From positions 62,001 to 126,000 of the forward strand of contig JAFDVK010000003.1 of the NCBI GenBank assembly GCA_018269005.1: 64,000 nt of DNA, given 5' to 3'. The position numbers were made by a program, and so were the translations under genes. Source of the stretch: Acidobacteriota bacterium (GTDB taxonomy: Bacteria > Acidobacteriota > Blastocatellia > Pyrinomonadales > Pyrinomonadaceae). Below, in pieces: positions 42,938 to 50,950 of the stretch (its first letter is position 1; every line of letters begins with the position of its first letter). The notes under the pieces were generated by a model, which had not been told where the DNA came from, did not search any database, and worked only from the letters and a program-made list of their open reading frames with translations.

Positions 42938-43957
42938 ATGCAGACCTTCGCATACGCAAAAAGGGAAGTCATCTCGAAAACTTCGGCGCGCAAAGTCTTC
43001 GACGTTGTAAAAGATGAGCTGAAGCTTGTCGAAGCCGAGTTCGAGGCTCAGGCTCGTTCGAATATTCGTGTCGTAAATTTCCTTAGCGATTACTTACGGG
43101 CGTCGGGCGGCAAACGAGTTCGGCCGGCCCTTTTGATCCTTACCAATTACGCTTGCGGCGGGCAAGGCGACGCCGAGAATATCATTCGGCTCGCGACCGT
43201 AATGGAAATGCTCCATACCGCGACGCTCGTCCACGATGACATTATCGACAACGCTGACACCCGCCGCGGCCGGCCAAGCATAAACGCGAGATTCGGCAAT
43301 CAGACCTCGGTGCTGATGGGCGATTGGCTCTATATGTCGGCCTTCGAGACGTCGCTCGCCGAGCGTAAACTTGAGATCCTCGATGTTCTCACGCGACTCA
43401 CTCGCAAGATGACCGAGGGCGAACTGATCCAAATGACGATGATCGGCCGCCTTGATATCACTGAGGCCGAGTATTTCGACATCCTTAAGCGAAAGACCGC
43501 GTATCTATTCTCTGCATGCTGTGAGATCGGTGCTATGGCCGCCGGTGCAGATGGGCCTGCGGTCGAGGCAATGAGATCATACGGCCTTGACCTCGGTATC
43601 GCTTTTCAGCTCGCTGATGACCTTCTTGACCTGACCGCGGACGACGAGAGTCTCGGCAAGGCGGCGGGCGTCGATCTTCTCGAAGGCAAGCTCACGCTTC
43701 CGCTCATCAAGCTCCTTGAGGTCGAACCCGAACTACGCCCCGAATTCGAGAAAATGATGCTTTCCGGAGCCTACGATGACTTCTCTAGGGCGATGATAAT
43801 CGACCGCCTCTACCTCCACGGTATCGTTGACAGCATAAGGGAGCGCGCTTATGCACATGCCGAATCCGCAAAAAAAGTGCTTGATGTTTTAAGCAAAACC
43901 TTGTATCGTCAAACATTGGAAGAGATTCCCCGATTTGTTATCCAACGTCGAAGCTAG
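42938..43957 (+). CDS. long-chain polyprenyl diphosphate synthase
   Basis: The 339-residue protein builds prenyl chains such as the quinone side chain from isopentenyl diphosphate. It shows the two aspartate-rich motifs: HDDIIDNADTRRG (about 104-116) and LADDLLDLTADDESLG (about 226-241). ASGGKRVRPALL gives the substrate-binding Lys and Arg. Length and motifs match octaprenyl/heptaprenyl synthases (IspB-like), but chain length cannot be decided from sequence. It is likely co-transcribed with the YajQ gene. Confidence 0.92.
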   Translation: MQTFAYAKREVISKTSARKVFDVVKDELKLVEAEFEAQARSNIRVVNFLSDYLRASGGKRVRPALLILTNYACGGQGDAENIIRLATVMEMLHTATLVHDDIIDNADTRRGRPSINARFGNQTSVLMGDWLYMSAFETSLAERKLEILDVLTRLTRKMTEGELIQMTMIGRLDITEAEYFDILKRKTAYLFSACCEIGAMAAGADGPAVEAMRSYGLDLGIAFQLADDLLDLTADDESLGKAAGVDLLEGKLTLPLIKLLEVEPELRPEFEKMMLSGAYDDFSRAMIIDRLYLHGIVDSIRERAYAHAESAKKVLDVLSKTLYRQTLEEIPRFVIQRRS

Positions 43958-44016
43958 ACAGGCACGCAACAACTTAAAGCAATCTCTCAATGCATCTTAA
44001 GTACCGCTAGATCAGT

Positions 44017-44631
44017 ATGTTAGACGAAAATCTTATAGCAACACTTGAACAAAGTTTGCGTCAAACCCGCAACGCTCAAAACCGTCTGATGGGGCGTTTG
44101 CGCGAGGCCGAAGGCGAAGTTGAAGTGCTTAGGCAGGAAATAACTGCTTTAGAAAATAGCGCTTCACAGACCGAGCAGGCGATCGACAGCCTACTCGTTA
44201 CCATGCGGAGCGGATCGCGCGGACGGCTGCTCGGCCGCAACATTCAGATCTCCGACGAGAACGGCTCGGTCTCGAGTCAAACCTCCGAGACCTTCCGAAG
44301 CGAACCGAATAGAGAGGCGCGTTCCTCGACCGTGTCTTATCTAAGTCACCACCGCACCGTTCCTTCGATCTCGCAGAACATCGAACCGCTTACGAACCGA
44401 TTCTCCGACCGTACGATCACCCAGGCGTGCACACTGCTTTTACGCGAGGCGGGGCGTCCGCTTCACGTCAACGAACTTTATAATCTGCTTATCTCCGGCG
44501 GTATGAAGTTCAAGGGCAATAATCCGACTATCTCGATAGCGGTTTCGCTTAACCGCAATCGCCGGTTCCGCAAGGTCGATCCGGGCACGTTTGACCTCAT
44601 AATGCGCGAGGCCGTTCAGACGGGCACCTAA
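44017..44631 (+). CDS. coiled-coil protein with HARE-HTH-like domain
   Basis: The 204-residue protein has an N-terminal coiled coil (about 3-60) and a polar Ser/Arg-rich linker. The C-terminal winged-helix domain (about 125-200) reads TITQACTLLLREAGRPLHVNELYNLL followed by NPTISIAVSLNRN. This is close to the HARE-HTH (HB1/ASXL) pattern found in chromatin proteins, restriction enzymes and RNA polymerase delta-type proteins, which binds DNA or modified DNA. The role is unknown; a nucleoid or transcription factor is the best guess. A terminator follows 35 bases after the stop. Confidence 0.7.
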   Translation: MLDENLIATLEQSLRQTRNAQNRLMGRLREAEGEVEVLRQEITALENSASQTEQAIDSLLVTMRSGSRGRLLGRNIQISDENGSVSSQTSETFRSEPNREARSSTVSYLSHHRTVPSISQNIEPLTNRFSDRTITQACTLLLREAGRPLHVNELYNLLISGGMKFKGNNPTISIAVSLNRNRRFRKVDPGTFDLIMREAVQTGT

Positions 44632-44666
44632 AGATACTCAGTTGCACCGATTTTCCGGGAAGACTA

Positions 44667-44705
44667 GGAGCAAGCTTTCTGCTTTCAGAAGCTTGTTCCT
44701 TTTCT
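44667..44705 (+). terminator. intrinsic terminator after the HARE-HTH-like gene
   Basis: GGAGCAAGCTTTCTG (44667-44681) pairs with CAGAAGCTTGTTCC (44686-44699) with one bulged T and one G-T pair, followed by TTTTCT. The loop is 4 bases. Confidence 0.85.
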
Positions 44706-44836
44706 GTTGTGTGCTAAAATCTAGCCAATTTTTCAAGCAGTATCATTGACTTTCGACCGGATCAGCAGACGGCAGGCGGTATAAAGTACGCTGCCCTTGT
44801 CTTTAGGCGTTTTGTATTCGCACACCCGAGGAAGAT

Positions 44837-46375
44837 ATGAAGCTTAGAGTAACGATCAACGACGGATCTCTCGCAGGCCAGGTATTTGAGCTCGAGAACG
44901 GCTTTCTCTCGATAGGACGAGCCGATTCTTGCAGTATCAGGTTCAATCCGATGGTCGAGACGGCTGCATCGAAACAGCACGCATTCATCGAGAGCAAGTT
45001 CGACGGATACTACATCACTGACAATCAGAGCACGAACGGGACGTTCGTCAATGACGCACGCATCTCGGCGCCGACGCTATTGTCGAATGGGGACAAGATA
45101 CAGTTCGGCCGCAACGGCATCACTGCGTTCGTCTCGCTTGCAGGTGATTCTGTCCCGACCATTCCTCGCGAAGAGTTTCGCGAGATGCAGGTCGATGAAT
45201 TCAACAGAAAGGTCGGTGCGGCACAGACGCTCCAGGGCTCGATCGGCAATTTTGGGCTTAATTCGGCGATCGCGGTCAAGCCGGAGACGAGCTCGACAGG
45301 CAAGTACATCGGCATCGGCGTGACGCTTTTTGCGCTCGTCTTTCTGATCCTGATCGTAATGGGGATTGTTTTCTTGAGCATCGGGCCCGTTGCAGCGGTG
45401 ATCGCGGCGATCGTTGCCTTTGTCCCGGCGATGATCTACCTGATGCCGGTTCTCTGGCTCGACCGATATGATCCGGAGCCGATCTGGCTGCTTGCTCTTG
45501 CCTTTGCTTGGGGCGCCTTGGTCGCGGTCATATTTTCGTTCGTCGTCAATACGGTCTTCGGCATTGCGGTCGGGATGGCGATCTCGCCGGACGTTGGGCA
45601 GGCGGCAGGTGCGGTTATGTCCGCTCCGATCTTTGAAGAAGGCTCAAAGGGTCTCGGTGTGGTCATACTCTTGGTCTTTTTCCGAAAGTATTTTGACGAC
45701 ATTCTGGACGGCATCGTTTTTGCGAGCGTGATCGCTCTCGGTTTTGCGACCGTCGAGAACGTGCTTTATTACGGTCGAGGATTGCTTGGCGGCGGTTTCG
45801 GCGGATTGATGCTGCTCTTTGTTCTGCGCGGGATAATGTCGCCCTTTGCTCACGCGACTTTCACCTCAATGACCGGAATTGGATGCGGTATCGCTCGTGA
45901 GTCGCACAACAAAGCTGTGCGGATCATTATGCCTGTCGTGGGATACTTCGGGGCCGTGCTTTTGCACGCGATCTGGAACGGCATGGCAGTGCTTGGCGGC
46001 ACCCAAGGCTTCCTGCTCGGATATTTCGTTGCGGAGATACCGTTCTTCCTTATCTTCGTCGGCTTTTCGCTTTTCATCATGCGGCGGCAAGGAAAGATCT
46101 TAAAAGAGATGCTTGCCATCGATGTCGCCCGAGGCCTCATTTCGCCGGAACTCGAAAGGATCGCTACGTCTGCATTTCGCGGATTTGGCTGGGTCGTTCA
46201 GGGGATCTTCGAGGGTAAATTCGGCGCGAGAACCAAATATCTTCGCGCGGTCGGAAAACTCGGTCTTAGCTACTGGCACATCCAGCGTGCGACCAAAGCG
46301 AAGGGCGAAACTGCAAGCTTCCAACAAAATCCACTTCTCAGAGACGAGGTCCTGCGGCTCCGCGACCTGGTTTAG
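44837..46375 (+). CDS. FHA domain fused to PrsW-type intramembrane protease
   Basis: The 512-residue protein begins with a cytosolic FHA domain (about 5-98) with SIGRADSCSI, SKQH (45-48) and NQSTNGTF (63-70), the residues that bind phosphothreonine. Hydrophobic helices start near 155. The PrsW core follows: EEGSKGLG (267-274), FFRKYFDDILDG (281-292) and FATVENVLYYG (303-313), which include the conserved Glu and Asp of this glutamic-type protease family. In Bacillus PrsW cuts an anti-sigma factor. Here the FHA domain suggests that proteolysis is steered by protein phosphorylation, which fits the kinases downstream. Confidence 0.88.
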   Translation: MKLRVTINDGSLAGQVFELENGFLSIGRADSCSIRFNPMVETAASKQHAFIESKFDGYYITDNQSTNGTFVNDARISAPTLLSNGDKIQFGRNGITAFVSLAGDSVPTIPREEFREMQVDEFNRKVGAAQTLQGSIGNFGLNSAIAVKPETSSTGKYIGIGVTLFALVFLILIVMGIVFLSIGPVAAVIAAIVAFVPAMIYLMPVLWLDRYDPEPIWLLALAFAWGALVAVIFSFVVNTVFGIAVGMAISPDVGQAAGAVMSAPIFEEGSKGLGVVILLVFFRKYFDDILDGIVFASVIALGFATVENVLYYGRGLLGGGFGGLMLLFVLRGIMSPFAHATFTSMTGIGCGIARESHNKAVRIIMPVVGYFGAVLLHAIWNGMAVLGGTQGFLLGYFVAEIPFFLIFVGFSLFIMRRQGKILKEMLAIDVARGLISPELERIATSAFRGFGWVVQGIFEGKFGARTKYLRAVGKLGLSYWHIQRATKAKGETASFQQNPLLRDEVLRLRDLV

Positions 46376-46380
46376 CCGGC

Positions 46381-46460
46381 ACCTCATTTTTGTGCAAAAC
46401 GTGCATTTTGTGCATTTCGTGCGGTTTGATACATTCTGTGCGGTTTGTGCTTCAAACGGG
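46381..46460 (+). repeat. second locus of the 19-bp GTGCGGTTTG repeat
   Basis: TTTCGTGCGGTTTGATACA (46415-46433) and TTCTGTGCGGTTTGTGCTT (46434-46452) with the tail CAAACGG match the repeat at 10080-10124 with about four differences. The preceding GTGCATTTTGTGCATTT also matches. A similar sequence (CAGTTCGCTATGAT) follows both copies. Confidence 0.85.
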
Positions 46461-46526
46461 CGCGTCAGTTCGCTATGATGACAACACGGTCGAGACGCCG
46501 TTTGTTCATTGACAATCTAAAGCTCG

Positions 46527-46593
46527 GGTTTCAGGTTTAGCTTTCAGGTTTAGGTTTCAGGTTTCAGGTTTAGGTTTCAGGTTTCAGGTTTGG
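46527..46593 (+). repeat. GGTTTCA/GGTTTA short tandem repeat
   Basis: About ten units of six or seven bases (GGTTTCA, GGTTTAG, GGTTTA) follow each other without gaps. The stretch is not coding. Confidence 0.9.
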
Positions 46594-46601
46594 GATCCAT
46601 A

Positions 46602-46958
46602 TCTCGAATTTCAAATTTCAGATCTGAGATTTTATATCGGCTTCCGATCCGTGCATTCGCGGCGGCTTTCTTTCTTTGCGAACTCTGCGTTGCCTTTGCG
46701 TTCTTTGCGTTTAAGTTTCGGTTTGGAAACGCAAAGTACGCGAAGCGAAACCCCGCAAAGACCGCAAAGGTACGGGATTCTGAATCTCAGATTCGAAATT
46801 TGAAATTCGAAATTCGAAATTGAGAGCGATAGATTCGTGCATTCGTGGCTGCCCCGTTCCTTCGCAAACTTTGCGTCTCCTTTGCGTTCTTTGGGTTTAA
46901 ATTCCGGTTTCGAAATGCAAAGACCTTCAAGCGAAACCCCGCAAAGACCGCAGAGATT
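46602..46958. repeat. two copies of a ~125-bp CTTTGCG/CGCAAAG palindromic repeat with AATTTCAAATT inverted flanks
   Basis: Copy 1 (46636-46769) and copy 2 (46832-46954) both start GAT(C/T)CGTGCATTCG and share CCTTTGCGTTCTTTG and GCGAAACCCCGCAAAGACCGCA. Each is itself an imperfect palindrome: CTTTGCGTTCTTTGCG (46694-46709) against CGCAAAGACCGCAAAG (46754-46769). Copy 1 is flanked by an inverted AATTTCAAATTTCAGATC-type sequence (46602-46631 and 46783-46826). There is no coding pattern. Confidence 0.85.
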
Positions 46959-46961
46959 CTA

Positions 46962-47270
46962 GTCCCCGTAGGGGACGCGAGAATATAGCCCGGGGTAAGG
47001 CCGAAGGCCGCAACACTGCGTTACGCGATCACCCACCACATCGGAGCGTGCGGAGCACGCGACAAGAAGTCGGCGGCAAGCCGCCTCCGAGATCGGTTTT
47101 GGGTTACGGTTCCACGGCATAAATGCCGCGGCAATTCGGTGGGAAGCTGCGTTGAAGATTACGCCCTTACTAACGTTCGGGCTTCTGCAACGTTGATCGC
47201 CCGCTGACGCAGGCGGTTCTGACTTTTGGGGACAGGAGGATAGAGGTGATTCCTCCCGAGTCGGACAAGC
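46962..47270. repeat. hairpin-rich non-coding segment
   Basis: Several perfect small hairpins follow one another: GTCCCCGTAGGGGAC (46962-46976), GCGTGCGGAGCACGC (47046-47060) and GGCGGCAAGCCGCC (47072-47085), plus CGCGGCATTTATGCCGCG-like pairs further on. The pattern resembles REP-type dispersed repeats. Short reading frames across it look like chance. Confidence 0.65.
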
Positions 47271-47304
47271 GAAATGTAGCTTGATATTTTTTTTTGCAAA
47301 ATTC

Positions 47305-47384
47305 TGGGACAAATCACGTAAATGATTGATAATATTCGACTTATTTGTCCCAAGAGGCTGTCCCACACGTGTCCCAGTGGGACA
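47305..47384. repeat. TGGGACA inverted repeats
   Basis: TGGGACAAAT (47305-47314) is mirrored by ATTTGTCCCA (47343-47352), and TGTCCCAC (47359-47366) by GTGGGACA (47377-47384), with another GTCCCA between. The sequence is AT-rich and gene-free, left of the tRNA 3' end. It could be a protein-binding site or a remnant of an integrated element. Confidence 0.65.
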
Positions 47385-47475
47385 AAAGTAGAGAATGCGG
47401 GTTGGTCCGTTTTCACGGAGCTTGTGTCAAACATTGTGATGCAGAATGGGTAAACCGGACAGATCTGAACCTTAA

Positions 47476-47513
47476 AAAAAGGAACGCCGCAAGGAGTAGA
47501 TCCGGGCAGCGTC
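47476..47513 (-). terminator. terminator of tRNA-Lys
   Basis: On the minus strand GACGCTGC (47513-47506) pairs with GCGGCGTT (47490-47483) with two wobble pairs, followed by CCTTTTTTTAAGG. It is 16 bases after the tRNA 3' end. Confidence 0.75.
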
Positions 47514-47528
47514 TTTTTCTACCAAAAA

Positions 47529-47604
47529 TGGTAGGCCGAACAGGGATCGAACCTGTGACCCGCGGATTAAGAGTCCGCTGCTCTACCAACTGAGCTATCG
47601 ACCC
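47529..47604 (-). tRNA. tRNA-Lys (anticodon CTT), CCA encoded
   Basis: Read on the minus strand, the 76-base sequence folds into a cloverleaf. The acceptor GGGTCGA pairs with TCGGCCT (two wobbles), the D arm is GCTC-AGTTGGTA-GAGC, the anticodon stem GCGGA/TCCGC encloses CTCTTAA with anticodon CTT, and the T arm is ACAGG-TTCGATC-CCTGT. The discriminator base A and a genome-encoded CCA close the 3' end. Confidence 0.96.
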
Positions 47605-47725
47605 AAAAAGCAAAAACGGATTATAGCAAACGGAATGTTCGAGAACAAAATCCGCAAATCGACCTTGTGAAAACGTTCTTATATTTTGAGAAAGCGACCA
47701 AAAACCTGCAAGATTAGAACTGGCT

Positions 47726-49336
47726 ATGCGTGAATGCCCGAAATGCGAGAATTGTTATCCGGACGAAGTGCCAGCTTGTCCGGCGGATGAGTCCGCGCTG
47801 AAACACACCCTGCCGGGAACGCCATTGCTTGCCGGCCGATACCTTCTAAAGAGCCGCTTGGGCAGAGGAGCGATGGGCCAGGTGTATCTTGCGAACGACA
47901 CCAAGTTCGAGGCACGTCGGGTGGCCGTAAAGACCGTGCGGCAGGACGTGCTGAACAGCGAGGACATGGCCGAAGGCGAGGCGATCGCGCGGTTCAATCG
48001 CGAGGCGCAGGCAGCGGCATCGATCCAGCATCCGAACACCGTCAGCGTTACCGACTTCGGCGAAACCGACGAGGGCGTTTTCTATCTTGTGATGGAGTAC
48101 GTCGAGGGCGAGACGCTTCACAAACTGCTTCGCAGGGAAGGCACCTTGCCGATCAAAAGGGCGGTGAGCCTGCTGCGACAGATCTCGGACGGCGTCGAGG
48201 CGGCACATTCACTTGGCATTCTGCATCGTGACCTAAAGCCCGCGAATATCTTTATTATGCAGACCGGCCGTTCAGGCGACGGTTTTGTGAAAGTGGGCGA
48301 CTTCGGCCTTGCGAAGATCATCAGTGCTACGTTCACGGATGCCGCGTCGAACGCCACGCCGTCGTCTCGCGGCATTATAGGCACGCCGGAATTTATGTCG
48401 CCTGAGCAGATGCAGCCGGAAGTCGGTGTCGACAAACGGGCGGATCTTTACGCTCTCGGCACGATCGCCTATTTGATGCTCGTCGGCAAGACACCATTTT
48501 CGGGTGAGATGATGCAGCTCGTGATGCAGAAGATAATGCACGAGCCGCCGCTGCTTTCGACGATACGGACCGACGTTCCCGGAGATGTCGAGCGCGTCAT
48601 AATGCGTTCGCTAAAAACGAAGGCCGCGGATCGTCCCGATTCGGTCTCGGAATGGATCGACAATCTGGAGAAGGCAGCCTCGGACGTAAGCGAAACTCAA
48701 CGCGGCGGCCCGAAGCTGATCATTCTCGGTCCGTTGAGTGCCGAAGTTTATGTTGATGACGAGCGCCGTGCGAGCGTAGGCAGTTCGGGCCGCGTCGTGC
48801 TTACCGACATCCCGCCGGGACGCCACATTCTTCGCGTTTCAAAGGCCGGCGAGAAGGATGATGAACGCGTTATCGAGATCCGTGAAGGCGCGAACGAGCA
48901 GGTTATCCAGGCGCAGCTTCGGCATTTCTCCGGCGAGGGTAGCCAGCCGTCGCCTTCGCAGGGTTCAAGCACGGGCGGGTCGCCGCAATCAAGTCTCTTG
49001 CCGGGAATCGTCGGGTGCACAGCGTGCGGAGCACGGTATGCCGAAGGCGTCAGGTTCTGCGGCCGCTGCGGCGGAGCTGCATTCTCGCTGATCGTTCCGG
49101 CGGAGCAGCCCGGCATGGCCCCGTGTCCGCGATGTCGAACACCGCGCCCGCTGAATTCGAAATTCTGCGGAAAGTGCGGCCACCGAGGCGACGCTTCAGA
49201 ACCTCGGATGGTCGGCTTTGCCACAATGCCTCAAGGTTCGCTCCCCCCTCAGGCCGAACGCCTCTGTCGACGATGCGGAAGCGTCTATCCGGCACACATC
49301 CGCTTTTGCGGACGATGCGGCCTGACTTTGGGATAA
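47726..49336 (+). CDS. Ser/Thr protein kinase with PEGA domain and zinc ribbons
   Basis: The 536-residue protein starts with a cysteine knuckle (CPKCENCYPDEVPACP). A Hanks-type kinase domain follows (about 38-320) with GRGAMG (46-51), the ATP Lys69 in VAVKT, HRDLKPANI (167-175) and DFGLAK (192-197), so it should be active. A PEGA domain follows (about 328-400, AEVYVDDERRASVG...DIPPGRHILRV). Three C-terminal zinc ribbons of the FCGRCG/FCGKCG type end the protein. No membrane helix is seen, so it is probably cytosolic. It heads a run of zinc-tagged and FHA proteins and could phosphorylate the FHA partners. Confidence 0.93.
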   Translation: MRECPKCENCYPDEVPACPADESALKHTLPGTPLLAGRYLLKSRLGRGAMGQVYLANDTKFEARRVAVKTVRQDVLNSEDMAEGEAIARFNREAQAAASIQHPNTVSVTDFGETDEGVFYLVMEYVEGETLHKLLRREGTLPIKRAVSLLRQISDGVEAAHSLGILHRDLKPANIFIMQTGRSGDGFVKVGDFGLAKIISATFTDAASNATPSSRGIIGTPEFMSPEQMQPEVGVDKRADLYALGTIAYLMLVGKTPFSGEMMQLVMQKIMHEPPLLSTIRTDVPGDVERVIMRSLKTKAADRPDSVSEWIDNLEKAASDVSETQRGGPKLIILGPLSAEVYVDDERRASVGSSGRVVLTDIPPGRHILRVSKAGEKDDERVIEIREGANEQVIQAQLRHFSGEGSQPSPSQGSSTGGSPQSSLLPGIVGCTACGARYAEGVRFCGRCGGAAFSLIVPAEQPGMAPCPRCRTPRPLNSKFCGKCGHRGDASEPRMVGFATMPQGSLPPQAERLCRRCGSVYPAHIRFCGRCGLTLG

Positions 49337-49428
49337 AGCCCGCCTGAAGTCGCACTTTCTCCGTTCTATGGGTATAATGTTCTAGATTTTTTTTTGGAAT
49401 ATCCCAAACAACCTGAGGCGAAGACGAT

Positions 49429-50406
49429 ATGAAGCAATGCCCAAAGTGTCAGAAAACATACCCAGATGACAATCTGAATTTTTGCCTCGAAGACGGCAGT
49501 GTTCTCCAGGCGATGGCGAGTTCAACCCCGCCGCCAACGGTTGCGATGAATGTGCCCGTTACGCAACAGCCGATCCAATCGCCGCAGCACTTCCAGCAGG
49601 CGGATTCTCCGCAAGGGTCTTGGCAGCAGCCGCAGCAGCAGGCATATTCGATGCAGCCGCCGAAAAAATCGTCTAAGGCTTGGATATGGGTCGTTCTTAT
49701 TCTTGGTGTGATCGTCTTGGCTTGCGGCGGCGGCCTTGCGGGACTTTTCTATATCGGGTATCAGGAACAGCAGAAGGAACTCGCGAACACGAACAGGGCC
49801 GCTACTCCGGTACCGGGAAAATCTTCTACTCCCTCGCCGAATTCGCCAACCGGACGCACCAATGTCGATACGCTTGATCTATCGCAGTGGGTTCGTTCGA
49901 CCTCGCTGTACGGCACGACAAAGTATGAGGGCGGCGAACTGATAGTTTCGTCGATCGGCTCGAATTCCTACTATGTGATCACGGGTGCTGAAGATCTTAA
50001 ATCGACAAATGCCGATGTTACGATCACGGTTCGAAATGTCGATTCAAAGGCCGCACGCATCGGTTATGGCCTGATCTTTCATAGCGATCCGGACAACCCG
50101 CTGAAACAGGACTACGCATTCATTATTGACTCGATGAAGCAGCGATATCGCATTGCACATCACGTTCCCGGCGACGAGAAAGATGTCGTCAAGTGGACAA
50201 AGAGCAGTACCATCAATTCCGGCAGCGGAGAGAACAAACTCGAAGCCCGCGACCGTCCAAATAGCGGGTCCATTGATCTTTATATCAACGGCCAGCTTGT
50301 TGATTCGATCAAAAATGAATTCGGTTATCCGGGCGGAGTTGTCGGGATCTATGCAGGTGACGCAATTCCGGTCGCCTTCAAAAACTTTGAAATAAGGACC
50401 GACTAA
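49429..50406 (+). CDS. zinc-knuckle tagged membrane protein with LamG/DUF1080-like domain
   Basis: The 325-residue protein begins with CPKCQKTYPDDNLNFCLEDG (residues 4-23), a four-Cys-type knuckle. A Gln/Pro-rich linker follows, then one membrane helix (about 85-107, AWIWVVLILGVIVLACGGGL) and a Thr/Pro/Ser linker. The C-terminal beta-sandwich (about 145-325) reads NADVTITVRNVDSKAARIGYGLIFH and GVVGIYAGDAIPVAFKNFEI, similar to DUF1080/concanavalin-like sugar-binding domains. The knuckle lies inside the cell and the sandwich outside. The next gene starts directly after its stop. Confidence 0.8.
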   Translation: MKQCPKCQKTYPDDNLNFCLEDGSVLQAMASSTPPPTVAMNVPVTQQPIQSPQHFQQADSPQGSWQQPQQQAYSMQPPKKSSKAWIWVVLILGVIVLACGGGLAGLFYIGYQEQQKELANTNRAATPVPGKSSTPSPNSPTGRTNVDTLDLSQWVRSTSLYGTTKYEGGELIVSSIGSNSYYVITGAEDLKSTNADVTITVRNVDSKAARIGYGLIFHSDPDNPLKQDYAFIIDSMKQRYRIAHHVPGDEKDVVKWTKSSTINSGSGENKLEARDRPNSGSIDLYINGQLVDSIKNEFGYPGGVVGIYAGDAIPVAFKNFEIRTD

Positions 50407-50901
50407 ATGAAGCGTTGCCCGAGATGCAATAAGACATACAACGAGCCGCTGAACTTCTGTCTCGACGACGGGGAACTTCTGATCGACGAGGGCGCTCAGC
50501 GTCCGTTCGATGACACGCCTCCGACCGTCATGATGAGTGATGCTCGGACGACCAATCCGACAAATTGGAGTGCGCCGCCTGTCCAATATCAGGCTCCGCA
50601 GATGTGGCAGCAGCCGATGTATGCGGCCTCGCCGAATCAAACGCTAGGCGTCATCTCACTATGTTTGGGCATCGGAAGCATAACGATCGGTTGGTGCTGC
50701 TCGCTCGGATTGCTGCTTGGCCCTGCGGCCCTTATTACGGGCTTTATAGGTCTTTCGCAGTCGAAGAAAGATCCACAGCGATACGGCGGGAGAGGACTCT
50801 CGATCGCAGGGATAATAACCGGCGGTATCTTTCTTGCGCTATATCTCGTGTTCATTATTATCTATGGGGCGGCGATATTTCTTGGCGGGCTTGGAAATTA
50901 A
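50407..50901 (+). CDS. zinc-knuckle tagged DUF4190 membrane protein
   Basis: The 164-residue protein starts with CPRCNKTYNEPLNFCLDDG (residues 4-22), nearly the same knuckle as the preceding protein. A linker rich in Pro and Gln follows, then two membrane helices of the DUF4190 type (about 80-118 and 130-160: LGVISLCLGIGSI, GLSIAGIITGGIFL). DUF4190 proteins are uncharacterised. It has no gap to the preceding gene and is 49 bases before the FHA-kinase gene, so all three are probably one unit. Confidence 0.85.
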   Translation: MKRCPRCNKTYNEPLNFCLDDGELLIDEGAQRPFDDTPPTVMMSDARTTNPTNWSAPPVQYQAPQMWQQPMYAASPNQTLGVISLCLGIGSITIGWCCSLGLLLGPAALITGFIGLSQSKKDPQRYGGRGLSIAGIITGGIFLALYLVFIIIYGAAIFLGGLGN

Positions 50902-50950
50902 CTCAAATGAGGCTTAATATAAAGGTTTACGAGTTTACCTTGGAAACTGA

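Noticed and set aside
46959..47366. 135-codon minus-strand frame in the repeat zone
   Set aside because: It crosses several hairpins and repeats, has no Shine-Dalgarno and no protein-like composition.
47345..47593. 82-codon frame ending in a TGIEPVTRGL-like stretch
   Set aside because: That stretch is the well-known false translation of the strand opposite a tRNA; here it is antisense to tRNA-Lys.
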